This document shows positions 42,156 through 51,448 of a stretch of DNA of 64,000 bases, one piece after another (within the stretch, counting starts at the first letter, position 1; every line of letters begins with the position of its first letter). The DNA lies in contig NZ_CP096659.1 of the NCBI RefSeq assembly GCF_023238205.1, forward strand, positions 124,001 through 188,000. The letters are read 5' to 3'. Under the pieces are notes generated by a model. It was given only the letters and a program-made list of their open reading frames with translations, did not search any database and was not told the DNA's origin. Made by a program: the position numbers and the translations under genes. The DNA comes from Halorussus limi. GTDB taxonomy: Archaea > Halobacteriota > Halobacteria > Halobacteriales > Haladaptataceae.

Positions 42156-43223
42156 TCACTCCAGTCTGTACCGCAGGAGCGCGGCGATACCGCCGAACCC
42201 CGCGAGTTGGTCGCCCGGCGCGAACTCGCTCGAGAACACCGTCACCTCGCCGCCCTTCCGCTCGGTCGTCGTGATGAGTTCGTTCACGTCGAAGTCCCAC
42301 TCGCCGTCCGCGCCTCGCTCCTCGCGCAGGCGCTCGTCCAGGAGCAGGAGGTGTTCGATGGCTCCGAAGTCGGCGGCCTTCTCGACCTGCTCGGCCCCGT
42401 AGGCAACCTTCACGCCCTCGCCGATGCGCTTGGTGAGTTCGTCGATGAGTTCGGCCTCGCGGGCGATGCGGGTGTCCTTCTGGACCTCCTCGACCGCGCC
42501 GCGCTTCAGCACCTCGTGGACGCCCCGGTCGCCGACCGCGCTGGTGTCCACCGTGGTAATCTTCTCGGACAGGTCGGGGGCCTCCTCCTCGATGTAGTCG
42601 AGCGCGTCCTGCTTGGTGAACCCCGGTCCGGCGAGGATGATGGCGTCGACGTCCATGCGTTCGAGCGCGCCGGTCAGTTCCGCGAACAGTTCGTCGCGAC
42701 CCCGGGCGAACTCGCCCTTCCCGGTCGTGCCCGTGAACTCGGCGTACTCGTCGGTGCCGTACTGGGCGACCGTGTGGATGTGGGCCTTCCCCTCCTCGAC
42801 GGTGACGATGGCCACGTCGGTGTTCTCGGTCGCCTCCTCGGCCTCTTCGAGGCGGTCGAGTTGGTCCGGTTTCCAGACCTTCTCGATGGTGAGTTCCTTG
42901 TTCTCCTCGACGTTGACGGTGTGGTGCTGGCCGAGTTGGTCCTCCCGGGAGGCGCTCTCGATGACGCCGCTGATGCGCAGGCGGTTCGAGAACTTGTGGA
43001 ACTCGGTGTCCTCGACGCCGAGCGTGACGTGCAGGTGTTCGCGCTCGCCGCCGGTGTCGCGCATCTGGTCGTCGTTGCGCTGGATGCGCCGGGTCGTGTC
43101 GGCGGCCACGAAGTCGCCGGGTTCGAGGACGTAGGTGAGATGCCAGAGGTCGTCGAGGGTCTCGGGGACGAGCGTGATGCGCTCGCGTCGGCCCTCGGCG
43201 GGGTCTCTGCTCGTGATTCGCAT
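42156..43223 (-). CDS. pelA: mRNA surveillance protein pelota (Dom34)
   Basis: aPelota, with aEF1alpha and ABCE1, splits ribosomes stalled on mRNA. The 355-residue protein has the three eRF1-like domains: an Sm-like N-domain (about 1-130: [20 protein letters not shown]), the central domain (135-260) with [18 protein letters not shown], and the C-domain (265-355: [33 protein letters not shown]). It lacks the GGQ motif, as pelota should. Its length is normal. A gene for the RqcH rescue factor lies 2.5 kb downstream. Confidence 0.95.
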   Translation of the reverse strand: MRITSRDPAEGRRERITLVPETLDDLWHLTYVLEPGDFVAADTTRRIQRNDDQMRDTGGEREHLHVTLGVEDTEFHKFSNRLRISGVIESASREDQLGQHHTVNVEENKELTIEKVWKPDQLDRLEEAEEATENTDVAIVTVEEGKAHIHTVAQYGTDEYAEFTGTTGKGEFARGRDELFAELTGALERMDVDAIILAGPGFTKQDALDYIEEEAPDLSEKITTVDTSAVGDRGVHEVLKRGAVEEVQKDTRIAREAELIDELTKRIGEGVKVAYGAEQVEKAADFGAIEHLLLLDERLREERGADGEWDFDVNELITTTERKGGEVTVFSSEFAPGDQLAGFGGIAALLRYRLE

Positions 43224-43332
43224 GTTCCAACGTCGTCCGCCGGGCGATAAGTCACCTGCGGTCGAACCCGTCTCCGGCGGCGGTCGGGGTATGCAAAGCC
43301 TTAAGTGAAATTGTTCTTTCGGTCAGTTTGTT

Positions 43333-44028
43333 ATGTTAGAAGATTCGTTAGCATATCCGACGAACGGAGAGAGCGGCCTCGCACGCATCCTGATTGGCGG
43401 AGTATTGGGTCTGTTTTCGTTCTTACTGTTCCCGATGTTCATCGTGTACGGTTACATGATTCGAGCCATGGCGGCGGCGTCCCGCGAGGAAGCCGAACCG
43501 CCAGCGTTCGAGGACTGGGGCGAACTCCTCGTCGACGGCATCAAAGCGTCGGCGGTCGGCATCGCGTACGCGTTAGTTCCGATAATTCTCCTGTTCACCA
43601 CGACGGGCGTACTCGGTGCGGGGTCGGAAGCGGGCGGCAACGCCGGCGGGGTGCTCGCCGGTATCGGTGTCCTCGGCCTGCTCGTCGTCGTCGTGCTGCT
43701 GTTCGCCCTCCAGTACGCCCTCCCTGCCGCACTCACTAACATGGGCCGCGAAGAACGTCTCGGCGCCGCGTTCGACTTCGAGACGCTGAAACCGGTCCTC
43801 ACGAGCGGCGAGTACCTGAAGGCGGTCATCCTGACGTTCGGCGTGGCGCTCATCGGCGGCATCGCGTTCAGCGTGTTCGCACTGGTTACCATCGGCATCG
43901 GCTATCTCGTCGCGCCGTTCTTCTACTTCTGGCTCTACCTCGCCGGAAGTTACATGTTCGGAACGGCGTTCGGTAGCGTCGTCGACACGGAACCCGCCGG
44001 GGCGAGCCAGCAGGTCCAGATGTCCTGA
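43333..44028 (+). CDS. DUF4013-like membrane protein (first of three)
   Basis: The 231-residue protein begins MLEDSLAYPTNGESGLARIL and contains GVLGLFSFLLFPMFIVYGYM, then FEDWGELLVDGIKASAVGIA and several more hydrophobic segments (about six helices). The ExPPxFxDWGxLxxxGxKA block is the DUF4013 signature. It is transcribed opposite to its two paralogs that follow. These proteins are common in haloarchaea as multiple copies, and their function is unknown. Confidence 0.85.
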   Translation: MLEDSLAYPTNGESGLARILIGGVLGLFSFLLFPMFIVYGYMIRAMAAASREEAEPPAFEDWGELLVDGIKASAVGIAYALVPIILLFTTTGVLGAGSEAGGNAGGVLAGIGVLGLLVVVVLLFALQYALPAALTNMGREERLGAAFDFETLKPVLTSGEYLKAVILTFGVALIGGIAFSVFALVTIGIGYLVAPFFYFWLYLAGSYMFGTAFGSVVDTEPAGASQQVQMS

Positions 44029-44103
44029 CCGGCGAGGCAACTCCTGACAGGTGCAACGACTACTTTTCGGCGTTTTCGCAACTGCGAGAGACGCGACTGC
44101 TCC

Positions 44104-44793
44104 TCACCCCGAGATACCACGACCGAACAGGCGCGCGACCACGACGAGGGCGTAGAAGCCGCCGGCGAGCGCCGCCACCTCGCCCGGTCGCCCGAGCGCC
44201 GCCAGCGACCCGAGGGTGACGACGAAGATGGCACCCGTGACGACCGCTGCGACCCATCCGAGGAAGTAGCCGCCGCTCCGAGCGCTCCCGAGCAGGCGAC
44301 CCCGGTCGAGCGCCGCGCCGAGGTCGCCGGTGCGGGCGACTCCGGCCAGCGCCGCGGGCAGGAGGTAGGCGAACCCGAGCGAGACGAAGAGGACGACCGT
44401 GCCCGCGCCGAAGACGAACACGGTGATTCCGAGCGAGTCGGGTCGCCCGCCCGCGCTCGCCCCGCCGACCGTGAGTAGGAGCGCGGCCGCGGGGACGACG
44501 AGGTAGCCCCCCGCGACGGCGAGCGCCCGGAGACCGTCGGCCGCCAGCGCCCGAACGGTCCGGAACGCGGGCGGCGCGTCCTCGGCCGCGGCGGTGCCGC
44601 CGGGCGACTCGACGGTCGCCCGGAGGACCGACTGGGCGTACCCGGCCAGCATGACGGCCGGGACGAGCGCGAGGAACGCCAGCACGCCGAGTCGCGCGAG
44701 CAGTCCGACCGCGACGGCCAGAATCGCGCCGACGAGCAGGGTCTCCTCGCGGCCCTCGCCGCGGACCGGATAGGTGAGCGCCTCGCTGAGCAT
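44104..44793 (-). CDS. DUF4013-like membrane protein (second of three)
   Basis: The 229-residue protein begins MLSEALTYPVRGEGREETLL and keeps the family layout: first hydrophobic pair, then APPAFRTVRALAADGLRALA, then YLVVPAAALLLTVGG and three or four more helices. The DWGxLxxxG block is less conserved (FRTVRALAADG), so it is a divergent copy. It is head-to-tail with the third copy at 44869. Confidence 0.8.
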   Translation of the reverse strand: MLSEALTYPVRGEGREETLLVGAILAVAVGLLARLGVLAFLALVPAVMLAGYAQSVLRATVESPGGTAAAEDAPPAFRTVRALAADGLRALAVAGGYLVVPAAALLLTVGGASAGGRPDSLGITVFVFGAGTVVLFVSLGFAYLLPAALAGVARTGDLGAALDRGRLLGSARSGGYFLGWVAAVVTGAIFVVTLGSLAALGRPGEVAALAGGFYALVVVARLFGRGISG

Positions 44794-44868
44794 GCCCGGA
44801 GATTCGAACGCGAGAAGTTAGGTCTGGCTACTCGGACGCGAGAGCGAAGAAGAAAGGGAGGACGGGAC

Positions 44869-45633
44869 TCAGGCGGTGGCCTGTTCGTTCCCGCCGACGG
44901 TCTCCCGGCGGTCGTTCGGAGTCGCCTCGCGGTACCCCTGTCCGTACAACGCGAACGCGACGACGTTCAGGTAGAAGCCCGCGAACGGGGCCAGCACCCA
45001 CCCGACCAGCGGTATCGAGGCGAGACCCCCGACCAACGCTCCTCCGACCACGAGGACGACCAGCGCGACCAGCCACCCGGTCGCGTACGAGTTCGTCGTG
45101 ACGACGCGCCAGAGCGTCCGGAACTCGAACGCCGCGCCGAGGCGGTCCTCGACCGCGAGTCGAGCGAGCGCGGCGGGAAGGACGTACCACGCCGCGAGCG
45201 CCGTGATTCCGGCGAGCGCGAGACCGCCGAAGACGATGACAACGCTGAGGAGGTCGGGGCCGACGTTCGTGACGGGTTCGGCGACCGTCGCGGGGTCGGC
45301 GACGGACGGGGACTCGACGACGGTCGTCTCGACGGAGAAGACGAACAGACTCGCCGCCACCGCGGTCAGCAGGACGAACGGGAGCGCGAAGTACGCCAGC
45401 GTGACTGCGATAGCCTTCAGGCCCGCCGCGAACAGGTCGCCCCAGTCGTCGAACGACGGCGCGGACTCCCCGGCGTTCGTCCGGGTGAGGACGCGCTGGA
45501 GGTAGCCCGCGACGAACACCGCCGGAATCAGGAGCCACGAGAACAGGGTGAGTAGCCCGCCGACCAGTATCGTCTCGGTGCCGTCGTCGCTTTCGGTGAG
45601 GTATCTGAGTGCAGTTTCGAACATGGGAATCAC
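44869..45633 (-). CDS. DUF4013-like membrane protein (third of three)
   Basis: The 254-residue protein (start ATG at 45625 or 45633) begins MFETALRYLTESDDGTETIL and contains ESAPSFDDWGDLFAAGLKAI, matching the DUF4013 signature well, then about six helices and GWVLAPFAGFYLNVVAFALY at the end. A charged tail (TPNDRRETVGGNEQATA) is cytoplasmic. It lies next to the second copy in the same orientation; the gap is 75 nt. Confidence 0.85.
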   Translation of the reverse strand: MIPMFETALRYLTESDDGTETILVGGLLTLFSWLLIPAVFVAGYLQRVLTRTNAGESAPSFDDWGDLFAAGLKAIAVTLAYFALPFVLLTAVAASLFVFSVETTVVESPSVADPATVAEPVTNVGPDLLSVVIVFGGLALAGITALAAWYVLPAALARLAVEDRLGAAFEFRTLWRVVTTNSYATGWLVALVVLVVGGALVGGLASIPLVGWVLAPFAGFYLNVVAFALYGQGYREATPNDRRETVGGNEQATA

Positions 45634-45742
45634 TGAGGCAGGCGCTTCGGACGAGAACGCGGCTTGCTTACAGTAGGTAGGTTCGCTAACAGCTTAACCG
45701 TTGCGTGGCCCACAGTAACGCGAGAATCCGACGGTCTGCCCG

Positions 45743-47851
45743 CTACTCGTCTTTCATCCGACTCCCGCCGGGCGGAAGGAACTCCTGAATCAGGTCGGGG
45801 CTCGCCACCTTCCGGACGAACGAGGTGTCGGCGAACCGCTCGCGGAACGCTCGGTAGATGCGCTTGGCGATGTCGTTCTGGGCGTAGCGGCCGGGTTCGA
45901 CCTCGACGTGGGTCTCGACCTGCGGAACGACCGCCTCGGGCGGGCCGCCGAGGACGCGGGTGTGCGGTTCGCACGAAATCCCGACCGCGACGCCGACCGC
46001 CACGTCCCGGAAGTACTCGCGGTCGCCGCGGATGGCGAACCCGCCCTTCTCCAAGTACTCGCCGCTCTCCGGCGTCTTGCTCACCTGGTCAGGGGTCACC
46101 ACGTAGGCGTCGCCCGCGAACCGACTGTCCTTCCAGACCGAGGAGTACGACACCGCGAACTGGGCGGCCTCGCGCTTACTCTGCTCGGGCACGTCCACGT
46201 CGCGGGAGGGTTCGCTCGGGTCCGAAGTCTTGAGGACCGTGACCGGTCCGCCGTGGGCCTGCGCGTGGAAGAACAGGTCGTTGCCCTCCAGATACTTCTG
46301 TACGAGTTCCTCGTTCTGGTCGGCGTTGCGGCCCCCGATGACGAGGAAGCCGTCGCTGGTCCGGAACCACCGGAATCGCTCGTACCACTGCTCCTGTTTG
46401 CGAATCGGAATCGAGGGTTCCGAGAGCCAGTCCACGTCCTCCGACTCGTCGTCGCCGTCGTCCTCGGCGTCGTCACCTGTGTCGGCCTCCCACTCCTCCT
46501 TTCGCTGTCTGACTTCCTCCAAGTCCTCGCGGGTGTCCTCGATGGCGGCCTGCGCGCCCTCCTTCTTCTCCTCGATGCGCTTGGCCTCGGTGTAGAGGCG
46601 GTCGGCGTTCTTCTCGACGCCCATCGAGGCGTCGAGGGGCACGTCTACGCCGTCGAGTTCGACCGTGACCATGCCGTTCTCGGGGTCGACGCCCCGCACG
46701 GCCTCGGCGGCCTCGATGCCCTGCTCGGCGCCCTCCTCGAACCGGGCCTCGATTTCCTCCCACGAGGTGCCCTCGTCCAGCGCGTTTCGGACCGTGGTGA
46801 GGATGTCGTCGGCGAGACCGTAGTGACCGTAGAGTCGCTCGGCCTTCTCGCGTTCGGCCTCGGCCTCCTGCTCGAATCCCTCGATGGCCTGCTCCTGCTG
46901 TTCGATGATTCGCTTTTGCTTCTCGATTTCGGCCTCGAAGTCGGGGCGCTGGTCGCTCGCGGCCGCCTCGCTCTCGGTCTGGCCCTCCGGCACGAGGTTG
47001 GCGAAGTAGTGGTCGACCGCGTCGTTGAACGTGTCGAACGCCTCGCTTTCGAGGTCGTCGTACTCTTCGAGGGGCATCGGCGTCACGTCCACCAGCACGT
47101 CGTCCTCGCGGTAGACGCGGGGGTCGAACTGCCCGGACCGGACCGGTTCGGCGAGGCGCTCGATGGCGTCGAAGATGGCCTCGTAGTCGTCCTCGTCGGC
47201 GTCCGCGATGTCCTTGCCCTTCTCGACGCCGGCGCGCGTACAGACCTCCTCGGCGTAGAGGCCGCCGAAGTTGAGTTGGGTCGCGAGCGTGCGCACGAGG
47301 TCGGTGTCCGATTCCTCCATGTGGGCGACGAGCGTCTCGTAGTCGACTTCGAGCGGGTTGATCCGCTCGTCGGGGAACTCGTACTGGCTTCCCGGCGCGA
47401 CGGTCCGGGACTTGAGACGGACCGTGTCGAGCGAATCGACGACTTCGTTGTTCTCGTCCAGCACCGCGAGGTTCCCCTGCCCGAACAGTTCCGCGACGAT
47501 GGTGGTGTTCTCGTCGCCGCGCTCGAAGTGGAACTGGAGGATGCGGTCGAAGCCGTACTGCTCGACGCCCGCGAAGTCCGCGCCCGACAGTCGGTTCCGG
47601 AGCATCATGGCGAAGTTCGGCGGTCGCCCCGGCGCGTCGGGGACGTTCTCGGGCGCCGAGACGTGTGCGCGCTTCGACTCGCCGACTTCCACGATGAGTT
47701 CGACCCGACCGCGGTCGAAGTCCCGCATCTTGAGTCGCAGGAGGTCGTCGCCGTAGAGATAGGCCTTGTCGAGTTTCGCGCCCTCGTAGCTACCGAGTTC
47801 GGCCACGACGGCCGCGAGGTCGATACTCGACAGTTCCCGCTTCTGGTCCAT
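45743..47851 (-). CDS. rqcH: Ribosome quality control factor RqcH/NFACT
   Basis: RqcH (Rqc2/NEMF homolog) binds the stalled 50S-peptidyl-tRNA complex and, in bacteria, adds alanine tails. The 702-residue protein has an NFACT-N domain (SSIDLAAVVAELGSYEGAKL, FAMMLRNRLSGADFAGVEQY), an HhH region and a long coiled coil (about 320-370 and 425-460: KQKRIIEQQEQAIEGFEQEA), then NFACT-R (YERFRWFRTSDGFLVIGGRN) with a C-terminal KRIYRAFRERFADTSFVRKV. The acidic stretch near 460-480 is haloarchaeal. The archaeal partners and tailing activity are less well known. Confidence 0.93.
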   Translation of the reverse strand: MDQKRELSSIDLAAVVAELGSYEGAKLDKAYLYGDDLLRLKMRDFDRGRVELIVEVGESKRAHVSAPENVPDAPGRPPNFAMMLRNRLSGADFAGVEQYGFDRILQFHFERGDENTTIVAELFGQGNLAVLDENNEVVDSLDTVRLKSRTVAPGSQYEFPDERINPLEVDYETLVAHMEESDTDLVRTLATQLNFGGLYAEEVCTRAGVEKGKDIADADEDDYEAIFDAIERLAEPVRSGQFDPRVYREDDVLVDVTPMPLEEYDDLESEAFDTFNDAVDHYFANLVPEGQTESEAAASDQRPDFEAEIEKQKRIIEQQEQAIEGFEQEAEAEREKAERLYGHYGLADDILTTVRNALDEGTSWEEIEARFEEGAEQGIEAAEAVRGVDPENGMVTVELDGVDVPLDASMGVEKNADRLYTEAKRIEEKKEGAQAAIEDTREDLEEVRQRKEEWEADTGDDAEDDGDDESEDVDWLSEPSIPIRKQEQWYERFRWFRTSDGFLVIGGRNADQNEELVQKYLEGNDLFFHAQAHGGPVTVLKTSDPSEPSRDVDVPEQSKREAAQFAVSYSSVWKDSRFAGDAYVVTPDQVSKTPESGEYLEKGGFAIRGDREYFRDVAVGVAVGISCEPHTRVLGGPPEAVVPQVETHVEVEPGRYAQNDIAKRIYRAFRERFADTSFVRKVASPDLIQEFLPPGGSRMKDE

Positions 47852-47914
47852 GCGTACTCGTTTTCTGTCGGCGCGGAAAGGCGTATCGCTACCCGGCGAC
47901 CCGGACGCCGACGG

Positions 47915-48802
47915 TCAGACCTCCAGTTCCATCCCGTCGTGACCGAACTCGACGCCGAGGTCGGCGTACTCGTCGGCCAGTTCGGCGTACTCGTCGGGCC
48001 GCCGCCGGTATATCTCCTCGATTTCGGTCAGGACGGTCCGGTCGGGTTCGACGGTCCGGACCTGTTCGAGCGTCTGGTCGAAGGTGGTCTGGTGGTCGGT
48101 CTCCTCGGTCCAGAGTTCGTCGGTCATGATGGGTTCGCCGTCGCCCGTCTCCCGGAAGTAGCCACACTCCTTGACCCAGCAGTCGAGGTCGTCGGGCACC
48201 TTGTCGAGGTCGAGGAACGTCGTCTCGTCGGGGAACACGAGCGCGCTCGACGCCGACTCACCGGGGTCGCCGTCGTCCCGGAACAGGTACCCCATCGCGG
48301 CGTCCTCGGGACCGTCGGGGTCGAGCGGTGCGCCGACGCCCGTCACCTCGACGCCGTCGCCGAGCGACATCGTCTCGCCGTCGGCGAGGAACTCGAACTC
48401 GGCGTACCCCCGGTCGTCGTACTGGGCCTCGATGTCCAGCGACTCGGCCATGCGGTCGTAGGTGGTCTCGCTCATCACCACGGTGGCGGGGTCCTCGTTG
48501 TCCCAGTTTTCGAGGGGGTACTGCGGGCGACCGATGGCCTGCACGACCCGCAGTCCCCCGACGTGGTCCATGTGGTGGTGCGAGAGGAAGATGTACTCCA
48601 CGTCGCGCACGTCCTCGCGGTTCAGCATGGCCCAGATGGACTCGGGCGCGTCCACGACGGCGGCGGCCTCGTGGACGTACGTCGAGTTGCCGAGTCTAGC
48701 GTGGGGTCGGCCCTCCTCGCGGGCGGGGGCGCAGACGCGACAGTCGCAGGTCGGCATCGGGGTCTGGGAGTCGCCGCCCGAACCCAAGAGGGTGAGGTTC
48801 AC
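47915..48802 (-). CDS. MBL-fold metallohydrolase (PhnP-like)
   Basis: This 295-residue metallo-beta-lactamase-fold protein begins MNLTLLGSGGDSQTPMPTCD and has a cysteine-rich N-terminus (TCDCRVC) and the metal motif FLSHHHMDHVGGLRVVQAIG (HxHxDH). The cysteine pair plus HHHMDH resemble PhnP-type cyclic phosphodiesterases, but substrate specificity is not certain. It lies between rqcH and elp3 on the same strand; the rqcH gap is 63 nt. Confidence 0.88.
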   Translation of the reverse strand: MNLTLLGSGGDSQTPMPTCDCRVCAPAREEGRPHARLGNSTYVHEAAAVVDAPESIWAMLNREDVRDVEYIFLSHHHMDHVGGLRVVQAIGRPQYPLENWDNEDPATVVMSETTYDRMAESLDIEAQYDDRGYAEFEFLADGETMSLGDGVEVTGVGAPLDPDGPEDAAMGYLFRDDGDPGESASSALVFPDETTFLDLDKVPDDLDCWVKECGYFRETGDGEPIMTDELWTEETDHQTTFDQTLEQVRTVEPDRTVLTEIEEIYRRRPDEYAELADEYADLGVEFGHDGMELEV

Positions 48803-48892
48803 GGCGGCGATACTCCGCGGTCGGCAAAGAAATCACCGGCAGGCCGCGAGCGACCGGCGGCTCCGGGTCGGGAACTGAATCCGTGCGGCGAG

Positions 48893-50548
48893 TCAGAGTC
48901 GCTTGCTCACGTACGGGCCGTCCTGATGGTAGCCCAACTTCTCGCGGTAGTACTCCCGGGCGCCGATGCCCGAGATGACGCTGACCTTGTCGTAGCCCGC
49001 GTCGCCAGCGATTTGCTCGGCCTTCCGCAGGAGTTTCTTGCCGTAGCCCTTGTGCTGCCAGTCGTGGCTCTGGTCGCCGACTTCGACCATCGGGCCGTAG
49101 ACGTGGAGTTCCCGGACCAGCGCGGCGTTCTGGAGTTCGCGCCGGACCGGGTTTCCGGGTTCGCGCAGGCGGCAGAACCCTATCAGGAGGTCCTTGTCGG
49201 GGTCCTCGTAGCTGATGAAGTGTTCGGTTCCCCCGGCGGCCTCGTAAGTCATCACGTCGAGTTCGACGTTCTCGGGGTCCTCGTCGTTCATTCCGACCTC
49301 GCGACACCGGATGCAGTCGCAGGTCCAGCCGTGGTCCTCCATCTTCTGGCGGGCGAGTTGCCGGAGGTTCGACTTCCAGACGCCGGCGTCGATGAAGTCC
49401 GCGGGGATGTCCCGTTGGACCCGCTGGAGGCGGGTGTACTTCGGAATCATCGACTTGATTTCGGCGACCAACTCGGCGGCCTCCTCGTTCTGGAGCGGTT
49501 CGTACTCGTCACGGTGCCACCAGTCGTAGGTCGCGGTGCCCCGGACCACGAGCGTCGGGTAGATTTTCAGGTAGTCGGGCTTCCACTTCTCGTCTTCGAA
49601 GAGTCTGCGGAAGTCCTCCAGACACATCTCCTTGGACATTCCGGGCTGGCCGGGCATCATGTGGAAGCCGACCTTGAACGCCGAGTCCCGGAGGCGCCGG
49701 TTGGCGTCGATGGACGCCTGCACGCCGTGGCCCCTGTGCATCTCGCGGTTGATGCGCTCGTAGGTGGTCTGGACGCCGACCTCGACCTTCGTGCCGCCCA
49801 AGTCGAGCATGCGGTCTATCTGCTCGGGGTCGCACCAGTCGGGCTTGGTCTCGAAGGTGATGCCGATGGCGCGCACGTCGTTCCGTTCGTTCTCGGCGAT
49901 GACGTCTTCGAGGTAGCGGAAATCGACCTCCTCGGGATCCTCGGCGAAGCTGACTCCCTCGGCGGGTTCCGGCTCCTTGGAGGTGTCGTAGTCGTTCATC
50001 GCCTCCAGCGCGCGCTTGACGAACCACTCCTGATAGTCGTGGGAGCGAGCGGTCATCGTCCCGCCCATCAGGATGAGTTCGACCTTGTCCACGGGGTGGC
50101 CGATTTCGCGCATCTGTTCGAGGCGGAGCGTCACCTGCCCGTAGGGGTCGTAGTCGTTCTGGACGCCGCGGGCGGCGGCGGGTTCGTGGCCGGTGTAGCT
50201 CTGGGACGACGAGAACTCCGACCCCGGTCCGCCGGGACAGTAGAGGCACTTGCCGTGCGGGCACTGGTGGGGACTGGTCATGATGGCGACCGGCGAGACG
50301 CCCGAGGCGGTCCGAACCGGCTTGCGCTGGAGGACCTCCCGTAGGTCCTCGCGGCGCTCCTCGGGCGCGTAGTCGAACAGTTCGGAGTTCTTCGGCACCT
50401 TCGGGGAGGAGTACTCCGAGCAGACCGACAGCTTCTCGCTCTCCAACTCGTCGCGCTCGACGTCGCCGTCGAGGATGCGCTCGACGAGTTCCTCGCAGAC
50501 TCGCTCGAACGCCTCGGTCTCGGTGGCGTCCGGCGTCTCGGTACTCAT
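48893..50548 (-). CDS. elp3: tRNA U34 carboxymethyltransferase Elp3
   Basis: Elp3 makes the cm5U34 wobble modification of tRNA with SAM and acetyl-CoA. The 551-residue protein has a radical SAM domain with Cys96, Cys101 and Cys104 (HQCPHGKCLYCPGG), GVQTTYERINREMHRGHGV and HMMPGQPGMSKEMCLEDF, a zinc-type cysteine pair (TCDCIRCREVG) and a C-terminal GNAT acetyltransferase domain (HKGYGKKLLRKAEQIAGDAG, SGIGAREYYREKLGYHQDGP). In archaea it works without the eukaryotic Elongator subunits. Confidence 0.96.
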   Translation of the reverse strand: MSTETPDATETEAFERVCEELVERILDGDVERDELESEKLSVCSEYSSPKVPKNSELFDYAPEERREDLREVLQRKPVRTASGVSPVAIMTSPHQCPHGKCLYCPGGPGSEFSSSQSYTGHEPAAARGVQNDYDPYGQVTLRLEQMREIGHPVDKVELILMGGTMTARSHDYQEWFVKRALEAMNDYDTSKEPEPAEGVSFAEDPEEVDFRYLEDVIAENERNDVRAIGITFETKPDWCDPEQIDRMLDLGGTKVEVGVQTTYERINREMHRGHGVQASIDANRRLRDSAFKVGFHMMPGQPGMSKEMCLEDFRRLFEDEKWKPDYLKIYPTLVVRGTATYDWWHRDEYEPLQNEEAAELVAEIKSMIPKYTRLQRVQRDIPADFIDAGVWKSNLRQLARQKMEDHGWTCDCIRCREVGMNDEDPENVELDVMTYEAAGGTEHFISYEDPDKDLLIGFCRLREPGNPVRRELQNAALVRELHVYGPMVEVGDQSHDWQHKGYGKKLLRKAEQIAGDAGYDKVSVISGIGAREYYREKLGYHQDGPYVSKRL

Positions 50549-50655
50549 TAGGTGCTAATTGGTCGGTTCGCCCGGATAAGAGTGTCGTCTACGACTACGC
50601 GCTGACGAGGAGTACCACATCGCGTCGCGTCGTCTCCCGGTGGTTTGCGAGACGG
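50549..50655. other. Short intergenic gap
   Basis: It holds the elp3 promoter region; no gene is seen. Confidence 0.3.
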
Positions 50656-51294
50656 TCACGAAGCGGTCGAGTCCGGTTCTGCGCGCAACTTCCCGCCGGT
50701 CTGGTGCCAGAACACCCCGACGACCAGCGCGGCGACGACCAGAAACGCGCCGACCGACTGCGCCCAGCCGTGAGCGTTCAGATACACTCGATTCGGCACC
50801 ATCACGACCGGAATCGCCAGCGTCGGCCAGAACCTCCGGTCCACGAGCGTCAGGTAGAGCGTCGGCACCAGCGCCATCGTGACGTGCCCCGAGAAGTTCC
50901 AGAACGGCGAGAGCGCGGCGTAGGGAATCGTCGCGACCACGAGCGCCTCCGCGTACCCCGGCACCAGCGACCCCCAGTCGTAGCGGTGCCAGAGCGACCA
51001 CGTCACACCCGCCGTGACGAAGATACCGCCCGCGACCAGCGCGTCCACCTCCCAAGCGTTGCCCTTCGTCACCCGATAGAGGCTCTGACCCGTGACGAGG
51101 ACGTACGCCAGCGTCGGAGCGAGCGAGAGGACGCCCGCGCCGAGGAACGCCGCGAGGCGGCGGACGAGCGCCGAACGGTCGGCGTCCCGCCGCGCCCACT
51201 CGCCGTAAATCAGGACGAGCGCCCCCGCGCCGACCATCACGCCCGGGTGGAAGACGTACGGGTAGAGTCTCATCGCCGTATCCAGCGCGCTCAT
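50656..51294 (-). CDS. PAP2-like integral membrane protein
   Basis: The 212-residue protein begins MSALDTAMRLYPYVFHPGVM and has six or so hydrophobic helices. SGHVTMALVPTLYLTLVD and NRVYLNAHGWAQSVGAFLVV resemble the PSGH and SR-x5-H motifs of type 2 phosphatidic acid phosphatases (ligands Ser/His and Arg/His), but the lysine-arginine motif is not obvious and the final Asp is Gln. It may be a lipid phosphate phosphatase or a divergent relative. Confidence 0.65.
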   Translation of the reverse strand: MSALDTAMRLYPYVFHPGVMVGAGALVLIYGEWARRDADRSALVRRLAAFLGAGVLSLAPTLAYVLVTGQSLYRVTKGNAWEVDALVAGGIFVTAGVTWSLWHRYDWGSLVPGYAEALVVATIPYAALSPFWNFSGHVTMALVPTLYLTLVDRRFWPTLAIPVVMVPNRVYLNAHGWAQSVGAFLVVAALVVGVFWHQTGGKLRAEPDSTAS

Positions 51295-51427
51295 GCCGCG
51301 AACCTACGCCGTCGCGCGGGAAAACCGCAGTGGCGACGGGACGAAAGTACGGACGGCCGCGAGCGTCGGTCGGTGGGTCGCGCCTCGGATGTGATGGTAT
51401 CACGTCTCGAACAACTCTCAAATCCCT

Positions 51428-51445
51428 GTGTGACAATTGTCACAC
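51428..51445. promoter_or_regulatory. 18-bp perfect palindrome at the MFS transporter start
   Basis: GTGTGACAATTGTCACAC is perfectly palindromic and ends three bases before the ATG at 51449. A shorter inverted repeat GTGAT-ggt-ATCAC lies at 51391-51403, about 25 bases upstream. The position, around the expected transcription start of a leaderless gene, suits a repressor operator of the MFS gene. Confidence 0.6.
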
Positions 51446-51448
51446 CAC

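Noticed and set aside
41679-42274. Extra open frames overlapping the four-helix membrane protein gene
   Set aside because: Arg/Pro/Gly-rich shadows in other frames without hydrophobic or acidic haloarchaeal character.
45908-50344. A 1478-codon plus-strand open frame
   Set aside because: It is antisense to rqcH, the MBL gene and elp3. Long antisense frames are expected at this GC content; the product has no haloarchaeal acidic bias or recognisable domain.
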